Assembly: GCF_015207425.1 (NCBI RefSeq)
Contig: NZ_JADEWZ010000011.1
Location: 1-64,000, forward strand
DNA length: 64,000 bases
Direction: 5' to 3'
DNA from: Lusitaniella coriacea LEGE 07157
GTDB taxonomy: Bacteria > Cyanobacteriota > Cyanobacteriia > Cyanobacteriales > Spirulinaceae
Shown: in pieces, positions 28,705-37,564 of the stretch
How positions within the stretch are numbered: the first letter of the stretch is position 1
Layout: each line of letters opens with the position of its first letter
The notes under the pieces: generated by a model
Told to the model about the DNA's origin: nothing
The model's input: only the letters and a program-made list of their open reading frames with translations
Databases searched by the model: none
Translations under genes and position numbers: made by a program

Positions 28705-29116
28705 AGCAAATTGATGAGAGCGCGCGTGCTGCCGGGACGGGCCCAAGCGCTAAAACTAGGAAATAGGGAATAGGGAATAGGGAATAGGGAATAGGTTTTT
28801 TCAGTTATCAATCATTCAGTCATCACTGTGTCACCCACTCTCCCGGTCACTGAGCGTGTCGAAGTGCCGTGTCATCCAAAAACTCCCCCAGCTTCCCCTG
28901 CTCCCTCAGCTCCCCCAGCTCGCCTTCACCAATGTCCTAATACTCCTGGCTAGTGCTATATAGGTCGGTATTCAACTCCAGAATTATTGCGCGAACAGAT
29001 ATTCAGGACTTCGCCTGTCCACCACTCCTAGGGAAATTCCTAACTCACTGACAAATTAACGTTCTTGGTATCATGAGCGTTAAGGGAAATGCTGGTAATC
29101 GCAGTGAGGTGCATCA
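28705..29116. repeat. Repeat-filled intergenic region
   Basis: 412 bp without a gene. It holds a GGGAATA array of about four units (28765-28794), the CACTGAGCGTGTCGAAGTG repeat (28848-28869), CTTCCCCTGCTCCCTCAGC-type pyrimidine blocks, and a TATAGC repeat in minus orientation (28917-28962). The last 150 bp before 29117 carry no repeat and may contain the promoter of the AAA_35 gene (GAGG ribosome site just before its ATG). Confidence 0.7.
28917..28962 (-). repeat. TATAGC dispersed repeat, intergenic copy
   Basis: Minus-strand reading TATAGCACTAGCCAGGAG then TATTAGGACATTGGTGAAGG. It is the only full copy not placed at the 3' end of a gene in the same orientation. Confidence 0.75.
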
Positions 29117-31531
29117 ATGGGATGGGATGTTAACACAACCTACAACTACGAAGTTGGGGGTTGTTTGCCGCTAGATGCGCCAACTTACGTGGTTCGACAA
29201 GCGGACGACGAGCTTTACAACGGCGTTCTTACAGGTAAATTTTGCTACGTTCTCAATTCCCGACAGATGGGAAAGTCTAGCTTGCGCGTGCGGACAATGA
29301 AGCGATTGCAAGCCAAAGGAATTCGCTGTGCCGCGATCGATCTTACCTCTGTGGGGTGTCAGGATATTCCACCGGAACAGTGGTATGCCGGAATTACTTA
29401 CACCCTCGCGAGTAGTTTAAATCTTTTAGAGAGCGTGGATTTAAAAACCTGGTGGTCGCAACACGAGCTTCTTGCACCCGTACAGCGTTTTGGCACGTTT
29501 ATTCGCGAGATTTTGTTGCAAGCAATTCAAGAAGATGTTGCCATTTTTATTGATGAAATTGACAGCATTCTCAGTTTGAATTTTCCTGTTGATGACTTTT
29601 TTGCGCTGATCCGCTTTTGTCACGAACAACGGGTTGAAAACCCGGAATATCAACGTTTAACCTGGGTCTTGTTGGGCGTTGCTGCACCGTTAGAATTGAT
29701 TCAAGACCGACAGCGAACGCCTTTTGATGTGGGTCAATCGATTTCCCTAACGGGGTTTCAATTGCAGGAATGTTCAGCACTCGAACGGGGATTGGCGAGG
29801 AAAGCAAGCAATCCTCAAACCACGATGACAGCAATTTTGGATTGGACGGGGGGAAAACCTTTTCTCACGCAAAAGCTGTGTCAGTTGGTTCTGAGTTATG
29901 TGGAGTGGATTTCTGCGGGTCAAGAAGCAAAGACGGTTGAAATGTTGGCGCGATCGCGTATTCTGGAAAATTGGGAAGCACGGGACGAACCGCCTCATCT
30001 CAAAACAATCCGCGATCGTCTCTTGCAAAATAACAACAACCCCCCAGGGCAACTTCGACTCTATCAGCAAATTCTGCATCAAGGGGAAATTCTGGCAGAT
30101 TCTTCCCCAGAACAAATGAGTTTGCGCCTCTCTGGTTTAGCGGTTCAGTTGGACTCTGGAAAGCATTATCCTCAACCCGTTCTCAAGGCTTACAACCGCA
30201 TCTACGAATCGATTTTCAATGTGAGTTGGGTTGAAGAGCAACTCCGAAAGCTCGATCCTACACCCGATACAGAAATTTATGAGGAGATTCGCAGCAAAGA
30301 CGAGCAGTTCTTCTACGACTATTGGCTTTATTGGGTTGCAAAGGAGCCGCCAGAAGCGCTATTAGAGCGGTTTCGTCAACTCTTTATCGACGGAATCGGG
30401 TGTTCGACTCCAGAGATAGAAATGACCTTATATCGTCTGGTTACTTTTTTGAAAAACGATCGCGATTTTATTTACATCCTCAATCGAACCTGCACGATTT
30501 TAATTAATCATTGGCACTTACACCATCCGCGTCATAATGCAGTTTTCCAGTTAATTGAGTTGCTTGAAAAGGGTCAGCCTCGTTTGACACAAATGGTTTC
30601 ACGCTCTTTTATTGTTAGACGCTTGCAGGAACTCAGAAAATTGTTCCTGAAAAGTCAAGATTTTTTGTCTTTGCAGCGTTTAGTTCAGGTCATTGAACCC
30701 AGTAGATTAACGAAGAAAACGACATCTTTGGGGAAATTAATCGATCGCTATCCTTTTCTTTACTCTCACTGCTTAATTCCCGAAAAAAGTACGTTTGGTC
30801 ATCGACAAATTATCCAAACGATTCAAAGTCAAAAGCAAAAAGATTTCAGTGTTAACCTCTCTCAATATGCAGCTCACCTCGCTAGAAAAGCATCTAAGAA
30901 AAGCAGTTCGGTTACTGTTGAAACTGCTGTAAGGAAATCGATTACCAATCCTACGCTCTTAAGCGATCGACAACTTTATTTTGCCCTCAAACACTTTGTT
31001 GGCAAGGTCGATGGCGTTTATACTTATCGCGATTCGGCACGAGGATTCCTGACGCAAACTAATCAAAAACAGTCTTACCAAACATTCAAAACCAGCTTGT
31101 ATGAATATCTTTTAGAAACGATTGAATCTCGTTATGGCAGTCAGCATTTCAACGAACGTCTTTACAAACAGCTTCAAGAGACTTTCCCTGAAAAGGATCT
31201 CCAGCCGTTGGATAGTTTCTTGATCGCGCAAACGTGCAGCAGTCTTTTCAAGTTTCTGGTTGAAGATCCAGAACATCCCAATTTTTATGTTTTCCTGGAT
31301 TTGATCTTTAATTTGGGTACATCGAGAACGATTGGATTGCTGCTCAAAATAACGTTAATTGCTCAACCAGTAAAACCTCATTTAGAAAAGCGATTTTCGG
31401 TACTGTTTAATTATTATGAATCTAAAGAAATGCGAGATATTGACTGGCTGGTTGAAGCATTAGAAAATTTAAATGTGGCATTGAGTTCAAATTTTGGAGA
31501 TGCCGATCTTTCTTTTTTCAAGTATTTATAA
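29117..31531 (+). CDS. AAA_35 (STAND-like) ATPase fused to an unfamiliar C-terminal domain
   Basis: An 804-residue soluble protein. The N-terminal AAA-like domain (about 1-330) has YNYEVGGCLPLDAPTYVVRQAD, Walker A NSRQMGKSSL and Walker B VAIFIDEIDS. ILDWTGGKPFLTQKLCQL is typical of the AAA_35 family in cyanobacteria, normally fused to WD40, SIR2 or caspase-like effectors. Here the C-terminal part (about 390-804) begins with FFYDYWLYWVAKEPPEALLERFRQLFI and contains FILNRTCTILINHW-like helices. I recall a similar sequence in stand-alone cyanobacterial proteins of unknown function. It is all-helical with no catalytic motif seen. GAGG precedes the ATG. Role: probably signal-sensing NTPase; defence or regulation is speculation. 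Confidence 0.8.
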   Translation: MGWDVNTTYNYEVGGCLPLDAPTYVVRQADDELYNGVLTGKFCYVLNSRQMGKSSLRVRTMKRLQAKGIRCAAIDLTSVGCQDIPPEQWYAGITYTLASSLNLLESVDLKTWWSQHELLAPVQRFGTFIREILLQAIQEDVAIFIDEIDSILSLNFPVDDFFALIRFCHEQRVENPEYQRLTWVLLGVAAPLELIQDRQRTPFDVGQSISLTGFQLQECSALERGLARKASNPQTTMTAILDWTGGKPFLTQKLCQLVLSYVEWISAGQEAKTVEMLARSRILENWEARDEPPHLKTIRDRLLQNNNNPPGQLRLYQQILHQGEILADSSPEQMSLRLSGLAVQLDSGKHYPQPVLKAYNRIYESIFNVSWVEEQLRKLDPTPDTEIYEEIRSKDEQFFYDYWLYWVAKEPPEALLERFRQLFIDGIGCSTPEIEMTLYRLVTFLKNDRDFIYILNRTCTILINHWHLHHPRHNAVFQLIELLEKGQPRLTQMVSRSFIVRRLQELRKLFLKSQDFLSLQRLVQVIEPSRLTKKTTSLGKLIDRYPFLYSHCLIPEKSTFGHRQIIQTIQSQKQKDFSVNLSQYAAHLARKASKKSSSVTVETAVRKSITNPTLLSDRQLYFALKHFVGKVDGVYTYRDSARGFLTQTNQKQSYQTFKTSLYEYLLETIESRYGSQHFNERLYKQLQETFPEKDLQPLDSFLIAQTCSSLFKFLVEDPEHPNFYVFLDLIFNLGTSRTIGLLLKITLIAQPVKPHLEKRFSVLFNYYESKEMRDIDWLVEALENLNVALSSNFGDADLSFFKYL

Positions 31532-31648
31532 GCTAAAACACATCTAAATTGGATATCTGGCGCTCTCTATCAAAGCCGTCAATCCCTCACCGTGTCAGTC
31601 TCATTCACAATTTCAAGGCATAGCAGCTTAGTGGGACTTTTGCAAAAT

Positions 31649-31879
31649 TCAGTCGATTTCTTTCGTTAGTTCGGAATTTTCTGGGATACTTTGCTGGGAA
31701 GATAACCAAATTGCTATTGTACTGACACTTGCCCCCAAAATCGCGATCGCGGGAAGAACGACACCACTTTGGGTAACAGAAACTAAAGGGATGCAAATTC
31801 CTAACATTCCCGTTGCAAATCCCCAAACAAACGCAGTTGCAACAACCTTAGAAACCTGACCTCTTGTGCGATATTCCAT
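31649..31879 (-). CDS. Small two-span membrane protein, function unknown
   Basis: A 76-residue protein with a short basic N-terminus (MEYRTRGQVSK) and two hydrophobic segments (about 12-33 and 40-60, containing FATGMLGICIPLVSV and LPAIAILGASVSTIAIW). The tail is polar and acidic. ATG at 31877-31879. No family recognised. Its 3' end abuts a dispersed sequence (tcagtctcattcacaattt) also seen near 8540. Confidence 0.55.
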   Translation of the reverse strand: MEYRTRGQVSKVVATAFVWGFATGMLGICIPLVSVTQSGVVLPAIAILGASVSTIAIWLSSQQSIPENSELTKEID

Positions 31880-31967
31880 TTGTAATTATCTCCAAGTCTA
31901 TGGTTTTAGGGAAACTCATTAAACGATCGAACTTTTCTGTTGCCGATTGCTTATAATTTATGCCTAA

Positions 31968-32072
31968 TGTAGATTAGGCGCTCAAATACCTATCCTATCG
32001 CTGTTTCTTATTACTATTCCCTCACCCTAACAAGGGTTTTAGGGTGTTCGCATTAGGCGTAATTTTGTACCT
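31968..32072 (-). repeat. Composite dispersed element, diverged inverted copy
   Basis: On the minus strand: ATTACGCCTAATGCGAACAC, CCTAAAACCCTTGTTAGGG, a single AGGGAATAG heptad, then TAATAAGAAAC and a CACATTAGGC-like end. The heptad array is reduced to one unit. It lies in the leader of the Hsp70-like gene. Confidence 0.65.
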
Positions 32073-32134
32073 TACCCGACGAAGAAACGCTTTTTTCAGT
32101 AAAATTCACTGTAGCAATTCGTTCTGGATAATCG

Positions 32135-33751
32135 ATGGTCAAGTCTGCGGCGACAACATCCTATGCAATTGATTTTGGTACGAGCAATACCTTAATTACC
32201 CGTTGGAATGCTTTAACCCAACAGCCAGAAACTGTGAGTTTATCGGGGTTATCGCAACAGTTAGCGGATAATCCCCCGTTGATTCCTAGTTTGGTTTATG
32301 TGGAAGATGCCCGTCAAGGAAAAATTATTGTGGGACAGGCGGTGCGCGATCGCGGACTGGATATTGCCAACGATCCTCGCTTTTTCAGCAGCTTTAAACG
32401 AGGCATTGGGACGGCGATGCAAGGATTCTTACCGGAACTCGATGGGATTACAGTAACCTTCGAGCAGGTGGGTCAGTGGTTCTTACAGACCGCGATCGCG
32501 CAACTTCAAGCAGAAACCAACGATTCCCTAGATTCCCTGATTTTAACGGTTCCGGTGGATAGTTTTGAAGCCTATCGCAATTGGTTGAGTGGGGTGGCGC
32601 GCGATCTTTCCGTCGAACGAGTCCGAATGCTCGACGAACCCACGGCTGCGGCATTGGGATACGATGCAACTGATGGGGATCTGCTGCTGGTGGTGGATTT
32701 TGGTGGCGGAACTCTCGATCTCTCACTGGTTCGCCTCGATTTGGGACGCGGGAAAAAACCCCAAGGGTTTATTCTCAAATGGGGTGAAAAATCCTTCGGA
32801 AAAGATTCCGCACAAAAAATGAAAACCGCTCGCGTTCTCGCCAAAGCAGGGCAAAATTTAGGAGGCGCGGATATTGATAATTGGTTGGTGGATTATTTTT
32901 CCGAAACCCAGGGATTGCCGAAATCTTCGTTGATTGCGCGGTTAGCCGAACGTCTCAAAATTCAACTTTCCGTGCAACCGCAAGCGAGTGAGGCATATTT
33001 TAATGATGAAACCTTTGAGAGTTACCAACTCTCTCTCGATCGCGCGACTTTTGAAACCCTTCTCAAAGAACGAAACTTTTTTCAGCAACTCGATGATTTA
33101 ATGGTGCAGGTATTGCAGAGGGGACGCTTGCAAGGCATCGAAGCGACGGATATCGATGCAGTGTTGTTGGTGGGGGGAACCGTGCGAATTCCGGCAGTTC
33201 GGACGTGGGTTGAGCAATACTTCGATCGCGAAAAAATTCGTTGTGACTCTCCCTTCGAGGCGATCGCGCGCGGCGCATTGCAACTCTCTCAAGGCTTTGA
33301 ACTTAAGGATTTCCTCTACCACAGTTACGGCATTCGCTACTGGAATCGTCGGGAAAATCGCCACGATTGGCATTCCCTGATTAAAGCCGGACAGCCCTAC
33401 CCCACCGCCGATCCCGTAGAATTGACCTTGGGCGCTTCGGTGGAAAATCAACCCAGAATCGAATTGATTATCGGGGAATTGGGTGCAGAAACCGGAGGAA
33501 CAGAAGTGTATTTTGATGGAGATCGTTTGGTCACGCGATCGCTCGATGCCACAGAAACCTCCGTTCAAACCCTCAACGATAGCGACGGTGCCAGAACCCT
33601 TGCCAAACTCGACCCCCCAGGAAATCCCGGACGCGATCGCGTTAAACTTCGCTTTAGGGTTGACGAACAGCGTTTTCTCCGCCTCACTGTTGAAGATATC
33701 CTCGCCAACCAAATCCTCCTCGACAATCAATTTGTCGCACAACTGCGCTAG
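32135..33751 (+). CDS. Hsp70 family (DnaK-like) protein
   Basis: A 538-residue actin-fold ATPase of the Hsp70 superfamily. It has phosphate loop 1 YAIDFGTSNTLI near the N-terminus, DEPTAAALGY, phosphate 2 VVDFGGGTLDLSLV, and VLLVGGTVRIPAVR. A short beta-rich C-terminal region (about 400-538) replaces the full substrate-binding domain and lid. It lacks the classical DnaK C-terminus, so it is a divergent Hsp70-like protein, common as a secondary gene in cyanobacteria. Substrate unknown. No DnaJ or GrpE gene adjacent. Confidence 0.9.
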   Translation: MVKSAATTSYAIDFGTSNTLITRWNALTQQPETVSLSGLSQQLADNPPLIPSLVYVEDARQGKIIVGQAVRDRGLDIANDPRFFSSFKRGIGTAMQGFLPELDGITVTFEQVGQWFLQTAIAQLQAETNDSLDSLILTVPVDSFEAYRNWLSGVARDLSVERVRMLDEPTAAALGYDATDGDLLLVVDFGGGTLDLSLVRLDLGRGKKPQGFILKWGEKSFGKDSAQKMKTARVLAKAGQNLGGADIDNWLVDYFSETQGLPKSSLIARLAERLKIQLSVQPQASEAYFNDETFESYQLSLDRATFETLLKERNFFQQLDDLMVQVLQRGRLQGIEATDIDAVLLVGGTVRIPAVRTWVEQYFDREKIRCDSPFEAIARGALQLSQGFELKDFLYHSYGIRYWNRRENRHDWHSLIKAGQPYPTADPVELTLGASVENQPRIELIIGELGAETGGTEVYFDGDRLVTRSLDATETSVQTLNDSDGARTLAKLDPPGNPGRDRVKLRFRVDEQRFLRLTVEDILANQILLDNQFVAQLR

Positions 33752-33761
33752 TGATTTGTCA

Positions 33762-33835
33762 ATTATGCTTGATGTAAACACCCTGAAACCCTTGCTAGGA
33801 AGAGGGAATAGGCAACAGGGAATAGGGAATAGCAA
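33762..33835 (+). repeat. Composite dispersed element, copy 4, with short heptad array
   Basis: CACCCTGAAACCCTTGCTAG then about four heptads (GGGAATA, GGCAACA, GGGAATA). It begins just after the Hsp70-like stop codon. Pyrimidine-rich CCCCGTCTCC and CTTCCCCAGCCTCCCC blocks fill the rest to 34036. Confidence 0.7.
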
Positions 33836-33931
33836 TCAGTCAATAGTTCAGGAAAATAGCGAACAGTCCTCACCCCGTCTCCCTCTCACCCCGTCTCCCC
33901 GTCCTCTCTCCGCGTCCCCGCATCCCCCTGT

Positions 33932-33953
33932 CACTGAGCGTGTCGAAGTGCCG
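33932..33953 (+). repeat. CACTGAGCGTGTCGAAGTG repeat, copy 3
   Basis: Same 22-bp sequence as at 14973-14994 and 28848-28869, again inside a pyrimidine-rich block. Confidence 0.7.
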
Positions 33954-34036
33954 CGTCACCCTCTCTCCCCCAGCTTCCCCAGCCTCCCCAGCCTCCATCT
34001 CTCCCCTTCCCCGTGTCACCGCGTCTCCGTGTCACC

Positions 34037-34723
34037 TCATCTCCCCGTCTGCCTTGTCACCACCCAAAGTAGAGATCGTGCCATATCGCGAGCAATACGC
34101 CATTTCGACTCTGGGGGATCGCCAGAGGGGATAGCAATGGAGGTAAAGGTAATTCCTTGACTACCCAAAATAATGGACGCGATCGCGTTTGCCCTGGGAA
34201 GATGGAAATCAGAAGTCAGCAAATAAACGTGTCGAATATTGCGGCGTTTGAAGTCTGGGACGAGAGTTGAAAAATTGGTGACGGTATCGACAGCGCGGTA
34301 ATCGAGGTGGAGGCGATGGTTGGGGATGCCTGCGTTTTGGAAAATCGCGATCGCTTTTTGGCGTTCCAACCCAGAAGATACCCAAATGTCCAAAGCCAGA
34401 TCCTGCTCTTCAGAAACTTCCTCCCAAGAGCCAAGTTTCTCACTTTCTCTATCGGTGTAGTTTTGCCCCTTCTGCCCTCTGCCATCTGCCCTCTGCCTTA
34501 CCGTCAGGTGCTGTCGAGCAAACTCTGCGGTGAAGACTTCGCGATCGAAATTGCCCCCCAACATTAGGATGGCTTGAGGATGGGGGGCAGCTTTTCGGGC
34601 TAAATGGGTTCGCCACGCGATCGCGCCGACTAGGATGGAAAGAGTCACACTTATTACCACTACAGGCGTTAGCACCACTAGAATTAATTTTCGCTTTAAG
34701 AAAAATCGCGTCACGATCTGCAC
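34037..34723 (-). CDS. YdcF/ElyC family (DUF218) membrane protein with repeat-derived insertion
   Basis: DUF218 proteins (SanA, ElyC, YdcF) act in envelope metabolism; the precise reaction is uncertain. One N-terminal membrane segment (about 12-35) is followed by the DUF218 domain: PHPQAILMLGGNFDREVFTAEFARQH, LDIWVSSGLERQKAIAIF, DYRAVDTVTNFSTLV and HVYLLTSDFHLPRA. Between H-L-T and L-D-I-W lies an in-frame insertion of about 35 residues (about 70-104). It begins RQRADGRGQKG, encoded by GGCAGAGG-type tandem repeats at 34465-34498. Related proteins go directly from the first block to IWVSSG. Start is GTG at 34721-34723. Whether the protein tolerates the insertion is unknown. Confidence 0.85.
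   Translation of the reverse strand: MQIVTRFFLKRKLILVVLTPVVVISVTLSILVGAIAWRTHLARKAAPHPQAILMLGGNFDREVFTAEFARQHLTVRQRADGRGQKGQNYTDRESEKLGSWEEVSEEQDLALDIWVSSGLERQKAIAIFQNAGIPNHRLHLDYRAVDTVTNFSTLVPDFKRRNIRHVYLLTSDFHLPRANAIASIILGSQGITFTSIAIPSGDPPESKWRIARDMARSLLWVVTRQTGR
34465..34498 (-). repeat. GGCAGAGG-type tandem repeat inside the YdcF gene
   Basis: Plus strand TTGCCCCTTCTGCCCTCTG and CCATCTGCCCTCTGCC, about four imperfect 7-8 bp units. This kind of repeat is normally intergenic in cyanobacteria. Here it is translated in frame. Confidence 0.8.
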
Positions 34724-34884
34724 GTTAAAAATTGTCCTGCAATTTGCAGATGTTTCGATCGATCCTAAGCTAAAAAATATCTACGTCAGTCTCATATTTG
34801 TGGGTAGATTCTTTCCCCGTGTCTCCGTGTCAGCCTCAACGCACAAAACCGAGGTTGACGAACCACTAGGCGCGATCGCAATCC

Positions 34885-35418
34885 CTAAACCCACCAGGGT
34901 TTTTGATGAGTGCGGGGATCGATTTCCCTCCAGGGAGAAATCCGAATCAAATCGTCTTCGACGCTAACGCGCGTCAGTTTGAGGGGTAGCGGTGCTGGAC
35001 CTCTTACAACATTTCCCTCCGAATCGTAGCGAGAACCGTGACAGGGACATTGGAATTGATTTTCATAAGCATTCCAAGGAAACGTACAGCCTAAATGCGT
35101 GCAGTTATCCACAATTCCCCAAGGATGCAGCGTGCCATCCTCTTTAACGGTGAGATAAGTCGGTTCTCCCGCCAATCCCGCCACTAAAGCGCGAGTTTCC
35201 GGCAGTTCTGCCAGAATTTGGCTTGCCGGAATGAGCTTGCCATTCGCATCCCTGGCAAAAATCGAACCATCTTCACCCACTTCTTTAGGGGGAACAAAAA
35301 ATTTAGCTGCCGGATAAAGTGCCGCACTTACCGTCGTTGCCACCACTGCACCCGTGAGAAAGTTGAGTAGCTGTCGCCGCGACAGGGATGGGTTTTCTAA
35401 GGGTAGACTTTCTTCCAT
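34885..35418 (-). CDS. petC2: Rieske iron-sulphur protein, PetC2 type
   Basis: Minor Rieske subunit of the cytochrome b6f complex, 177 residues, thylakoid membrane with lumenal cluster domain. A twin-arginine-type N-terminus (SRRQLLNFLTGAVVATTVSAALYP) forms the membrane anchor. Cluster boxes are CTHLGC and CPCHGS, followed by GPAPLPLKL and the end PRTHQKPWWV. The stretch PASQILAELPETRALVAGLAGEPTYLTVKEDG matches the PetC2 (slr1185-like) group better than PetC1. The ATG at 35416-35418 (MEESLPLENPSLSRR) is chosen; the upstream open frame is not family-like. It lies 16 bp after a DUF2892 gene. PetC2 is linked to stress in Synechocystis; it is not the main subunit. Confidence 0.92.
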   Translation of the reverse strand: MEESLPLENPSLSRRQLLNFLTGAVVATTVSAALYPAAKFFVPPKEVGEDGSIFARDANGKLIPASQILAELPETRALVAGLAGEPTYLTVKEDGTLHPWGIVDNCTHLGCTFPWNAYENQFQCPCHGSRYDSEGNVVRGPAPLPLKLTRVSVEDDLIRISPWREIDPRTHQKPWWV

Positions 35419-35434
35419 TTGTTTGCACCGCCTT

Positions 35435-35650
35435 CTAGTTTTGGTGGGTATTTTGTTTGCGGGTGTTGATGCCAAACAAGCCATAAAGCAGACAAGAACC
35501 CGCTACAGCGCTAATGGCTAAGACAGTCGCTAAAAGGGTTAAACCGATTCCTAGGCTTGAACCGACATACACCCATAACCCAAGGTAAGCAAGGGTTGCA
35601 GCTACAACTAAACGAATCGCGCGATCGATCGCCCCGACATTGTTAAACAT
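35435..35650 (-). CDS. DUF2892 (YgaP-like) small membrane protein
   Basis: A 71-residue protein with the family start MFNNVGAIDRAIRLVVA and two hydrophobic segments (about 12-30 and 34-55) ending with GSCLLYGLFGINT. This matches the membrane part of YgaP, here without a rhodanese domain. It lies directly upstream of petC2 (16 bp), likely the first gene of that operon. Function unknown; a link to redox or sulphide-handling proteins is known for the family. Confidence 0.88.
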   Translation of the reverse strand: MFNNVGAIDRAIRLVVAATLAYLGLWVYVGSSLGIGLTLLATVLAISAVAGSCLLYGLFGINTRKQNTHQN

Positions 35651-35754
35651 GGTTATGTCCTCCTGAATAATTGCAAGTTAAATTTATATTTCTCAATTAT
35701 CATTATACAACTATTTAGTTGTACAGTATAAACAAAATAATAAACAAAGCCCAA

Positions 35755-35781
35755 AATCCTCCAGCATTGCCGGAGGATGTA
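35755..35781 (-). terminator. Possible terminator downstream of alpha-amylase
   Basis: Inverted repeat ATCCTCC / GGAGGAT around AGCATTGCC. On the minus strand it is followed by TTTTGGGC, a short T-run. It lies about 165 bp past the amylase stop codon and upstream of the DUF2892-petC2 genes. Weak support; it may instead be a repeat or regulatory hairpin. Confidence 0.4.
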
Positions 35782-35942
35782 TATACAGCACTGAGCTACC
35801 AGCGATAGGTTATGGCTTGTGAGATCGTGTACTCTTAGCTTCGTAGCGCGATACAGCCCTGAGCCATCAGCAAAAGACTCGCTACCTCTAGCTGATAGTG
35901 TTGTGAAATATCTCAACCTCAATGGGTAGCGCGATCGACCCC

Positions 35943-37439
35943 TTACTTTCCAAGAATCATCGCAAAAGGCGTTGCCGGATCGCTCTCAACCCAAACAGAA
36001 ACCGATCCCCCATTACAGCGAAACTTGCCCCAACCCACCTCATTCGTCCGAATAGGATCCTTAATATGTTCGGTTAAATCCACAAACATAGTATTGGCTT
36101 TACCTGTATCCATCCATTTGCTGTTTTCTGACCCGTTACTCATCAAAACCGCCATCGTTTGAGGATTATCCTCATTCCCCAACCGCGTCCAACCGATCGC
36201 GTTAAAATCGTCAAAATAATCGTACTGCTCCCCATAAGCATAATATTTGCGAGCAAAGAGAAACTTGTCCAAAAGCCAGCGATGAGAATTCATCCAAATT
36301 TCATACCCCCTATCCTCGTAATGCGCGCCGTAATAGTCCGCATGGAAAACACAGGGGTATCCCTCCTGCCGCAATAAAATTAGAGCATATGCCAAGGGTT
36401 TAAACCACGACTCAACCACCGACTCCAGCGCCTGCAAGGGCTGAGAATCGTGATTTTCCACAAAAGTGACCGCCAAAGCGGGCTGCTGCGTCATCAGCGT
36501 CCCTTTAAGAATTGTGCGCATATCGTAGTAGGCACCCATGCGACTGGCACGATGGAATTTGTAATGTAGCGGCACGTCAAACAGAGATATCCGTCCGCCC
36601 GTAGCGTGGATATACTCGTGCAGCGCTTCAATATTATCCTCCCAGTACTCCCCAACCGCAAAGAGATCCCGTTGAGCAAATTCTCTCAAACGATCGAGCC
36701 AACCGTGGAAAAAGAGCGTGCTGATGTGTTTGACGGCATCGAGGCGAAACCCATCCACCCCCGTCGTTTCTAAAAACCACTCGCCCCAATAAGTGACTTC
36801 CCCCCTCGTTTGATCGTTCGCCATATCGAGGTCGCACGCCATAAGGAAGTCATAGTTATTGTGTCGGAGATTGACATCAGTTTCAAAATGCTTGTCTTGG
36901 AGGCGATAGATTGTTTTATCACTCCAATCGTAGGCATTGTGGTTGACCGCATCAAAATGCCACCAATGCCATTTCATACTGGAGTATTTATCGCCGCGTC
37001 CGGGAAAATTAAACTGACTATAGATCCGAATCTTTTTTGTGTCGCCCAGTTCGTGGTTGCGATTGTCCCAAGCGACGGGAATAGCATTAACCTCCTCTGT
37101 CTCGTCGCCGCCATTTTTATGGTTGAGAACCACATCGGCATAAATTTGAATTCCCGATGCTTTAGCTGTTTTGATGGCTGCGAGTAATTGTTCGCGAGTG
37201 CCATATTTGGTGCGCGTCGAGCCTTTTTGCTCGAATTCGCCGAGATCGAAGAGATCGTAAACGCTATAGCCTACATCGTAACCGCCACTACTGCCTTTAT
37301 AGGCGGGGGGCAGCCACAGAGCAGTAATGCCTGCTTCTGCTAATTTTTTTGCATTCCCTTGAACTTGATTCCACAAGTTTCCATCGGATGGAATGTACCA
37401 ATGGAAATATTGCATCATTGTGCCGTTGATCTTTGACAT
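35943..37439 (-). CDS. Cytoplasmic alpha-amylase (GH13)
   Basis: Hydrolyses internal alpha-1,4 links of glycogen or maltodextrins, 498 residues without signal peptide, resembling the bacterial liquefying GH13_5 type. Conserved regions: DVVLNHKNGG (region I), GFRLDAVKH with the nucleophile Asp (about 233), FAVGEYWED with the acid Glu, and FVENHDSQP with the third carboxylate. The start IN(G)TMMQYFHWYIPSDG is typical of this subfamily. A C-terminal beta domain is present (to about 498). It is monocistronic. Role: probably glycogen breakdown in the cytoplasm. Confidence 0.93.
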   Translation of the reverse strand: MSKINGTMMQYFHWYIPSDGNLWNQVQGNAKKLAEAGITALWLPPAYKGSSGGYDVGYSVYDLFDLGEFEQKGSTRTKYGTREQLLAAIKTAKASGIQIYADVVLNHKNGGDETEEVNAIPVAWDNRNHELGDTKKIRIYSQFNFPGRGDKYSSMKWHWWHFDAVNHNAYDWSDKTIYRLQDKHFETDVNLRHNNYDFLMACDLDMANDQTRGEVTYWGEWFLETTGVDGFRLDAVKHISTLFFHGWLDRLREFAQRDLFAVGEYWEDNIEALHEYIHATGGRISLFDVPLHYKFHRASRMGAYYDMRTILKGTLMTQQPALAVTFVENHDSQPLQALESVVESWFKPLAYALILLRQEGYPCVFHADYYGAHYEDRGYEIWMNSHRWLLDKFLFARKYYAYGEQYDYFDDFNAIGWTRLGNEDNPQTMAVLMSNGSENSKWMDTGKANTMFVDLTEHIKDPIRTNEVGWGKFRCNGGSVSVWVESDPATPFAMILGK

Positions 37440-37564
37440 CCTTGATAAATCTCTCCAATAGGTTGGCGCTTGTAAGACCTGTCGATAAAAAGTTGATAAA
37501 AAGCAGACATCCCATCATCTTACGAAAAAGATGAATCCTCGGTTATCTATCGTTTTTGCTTTAG

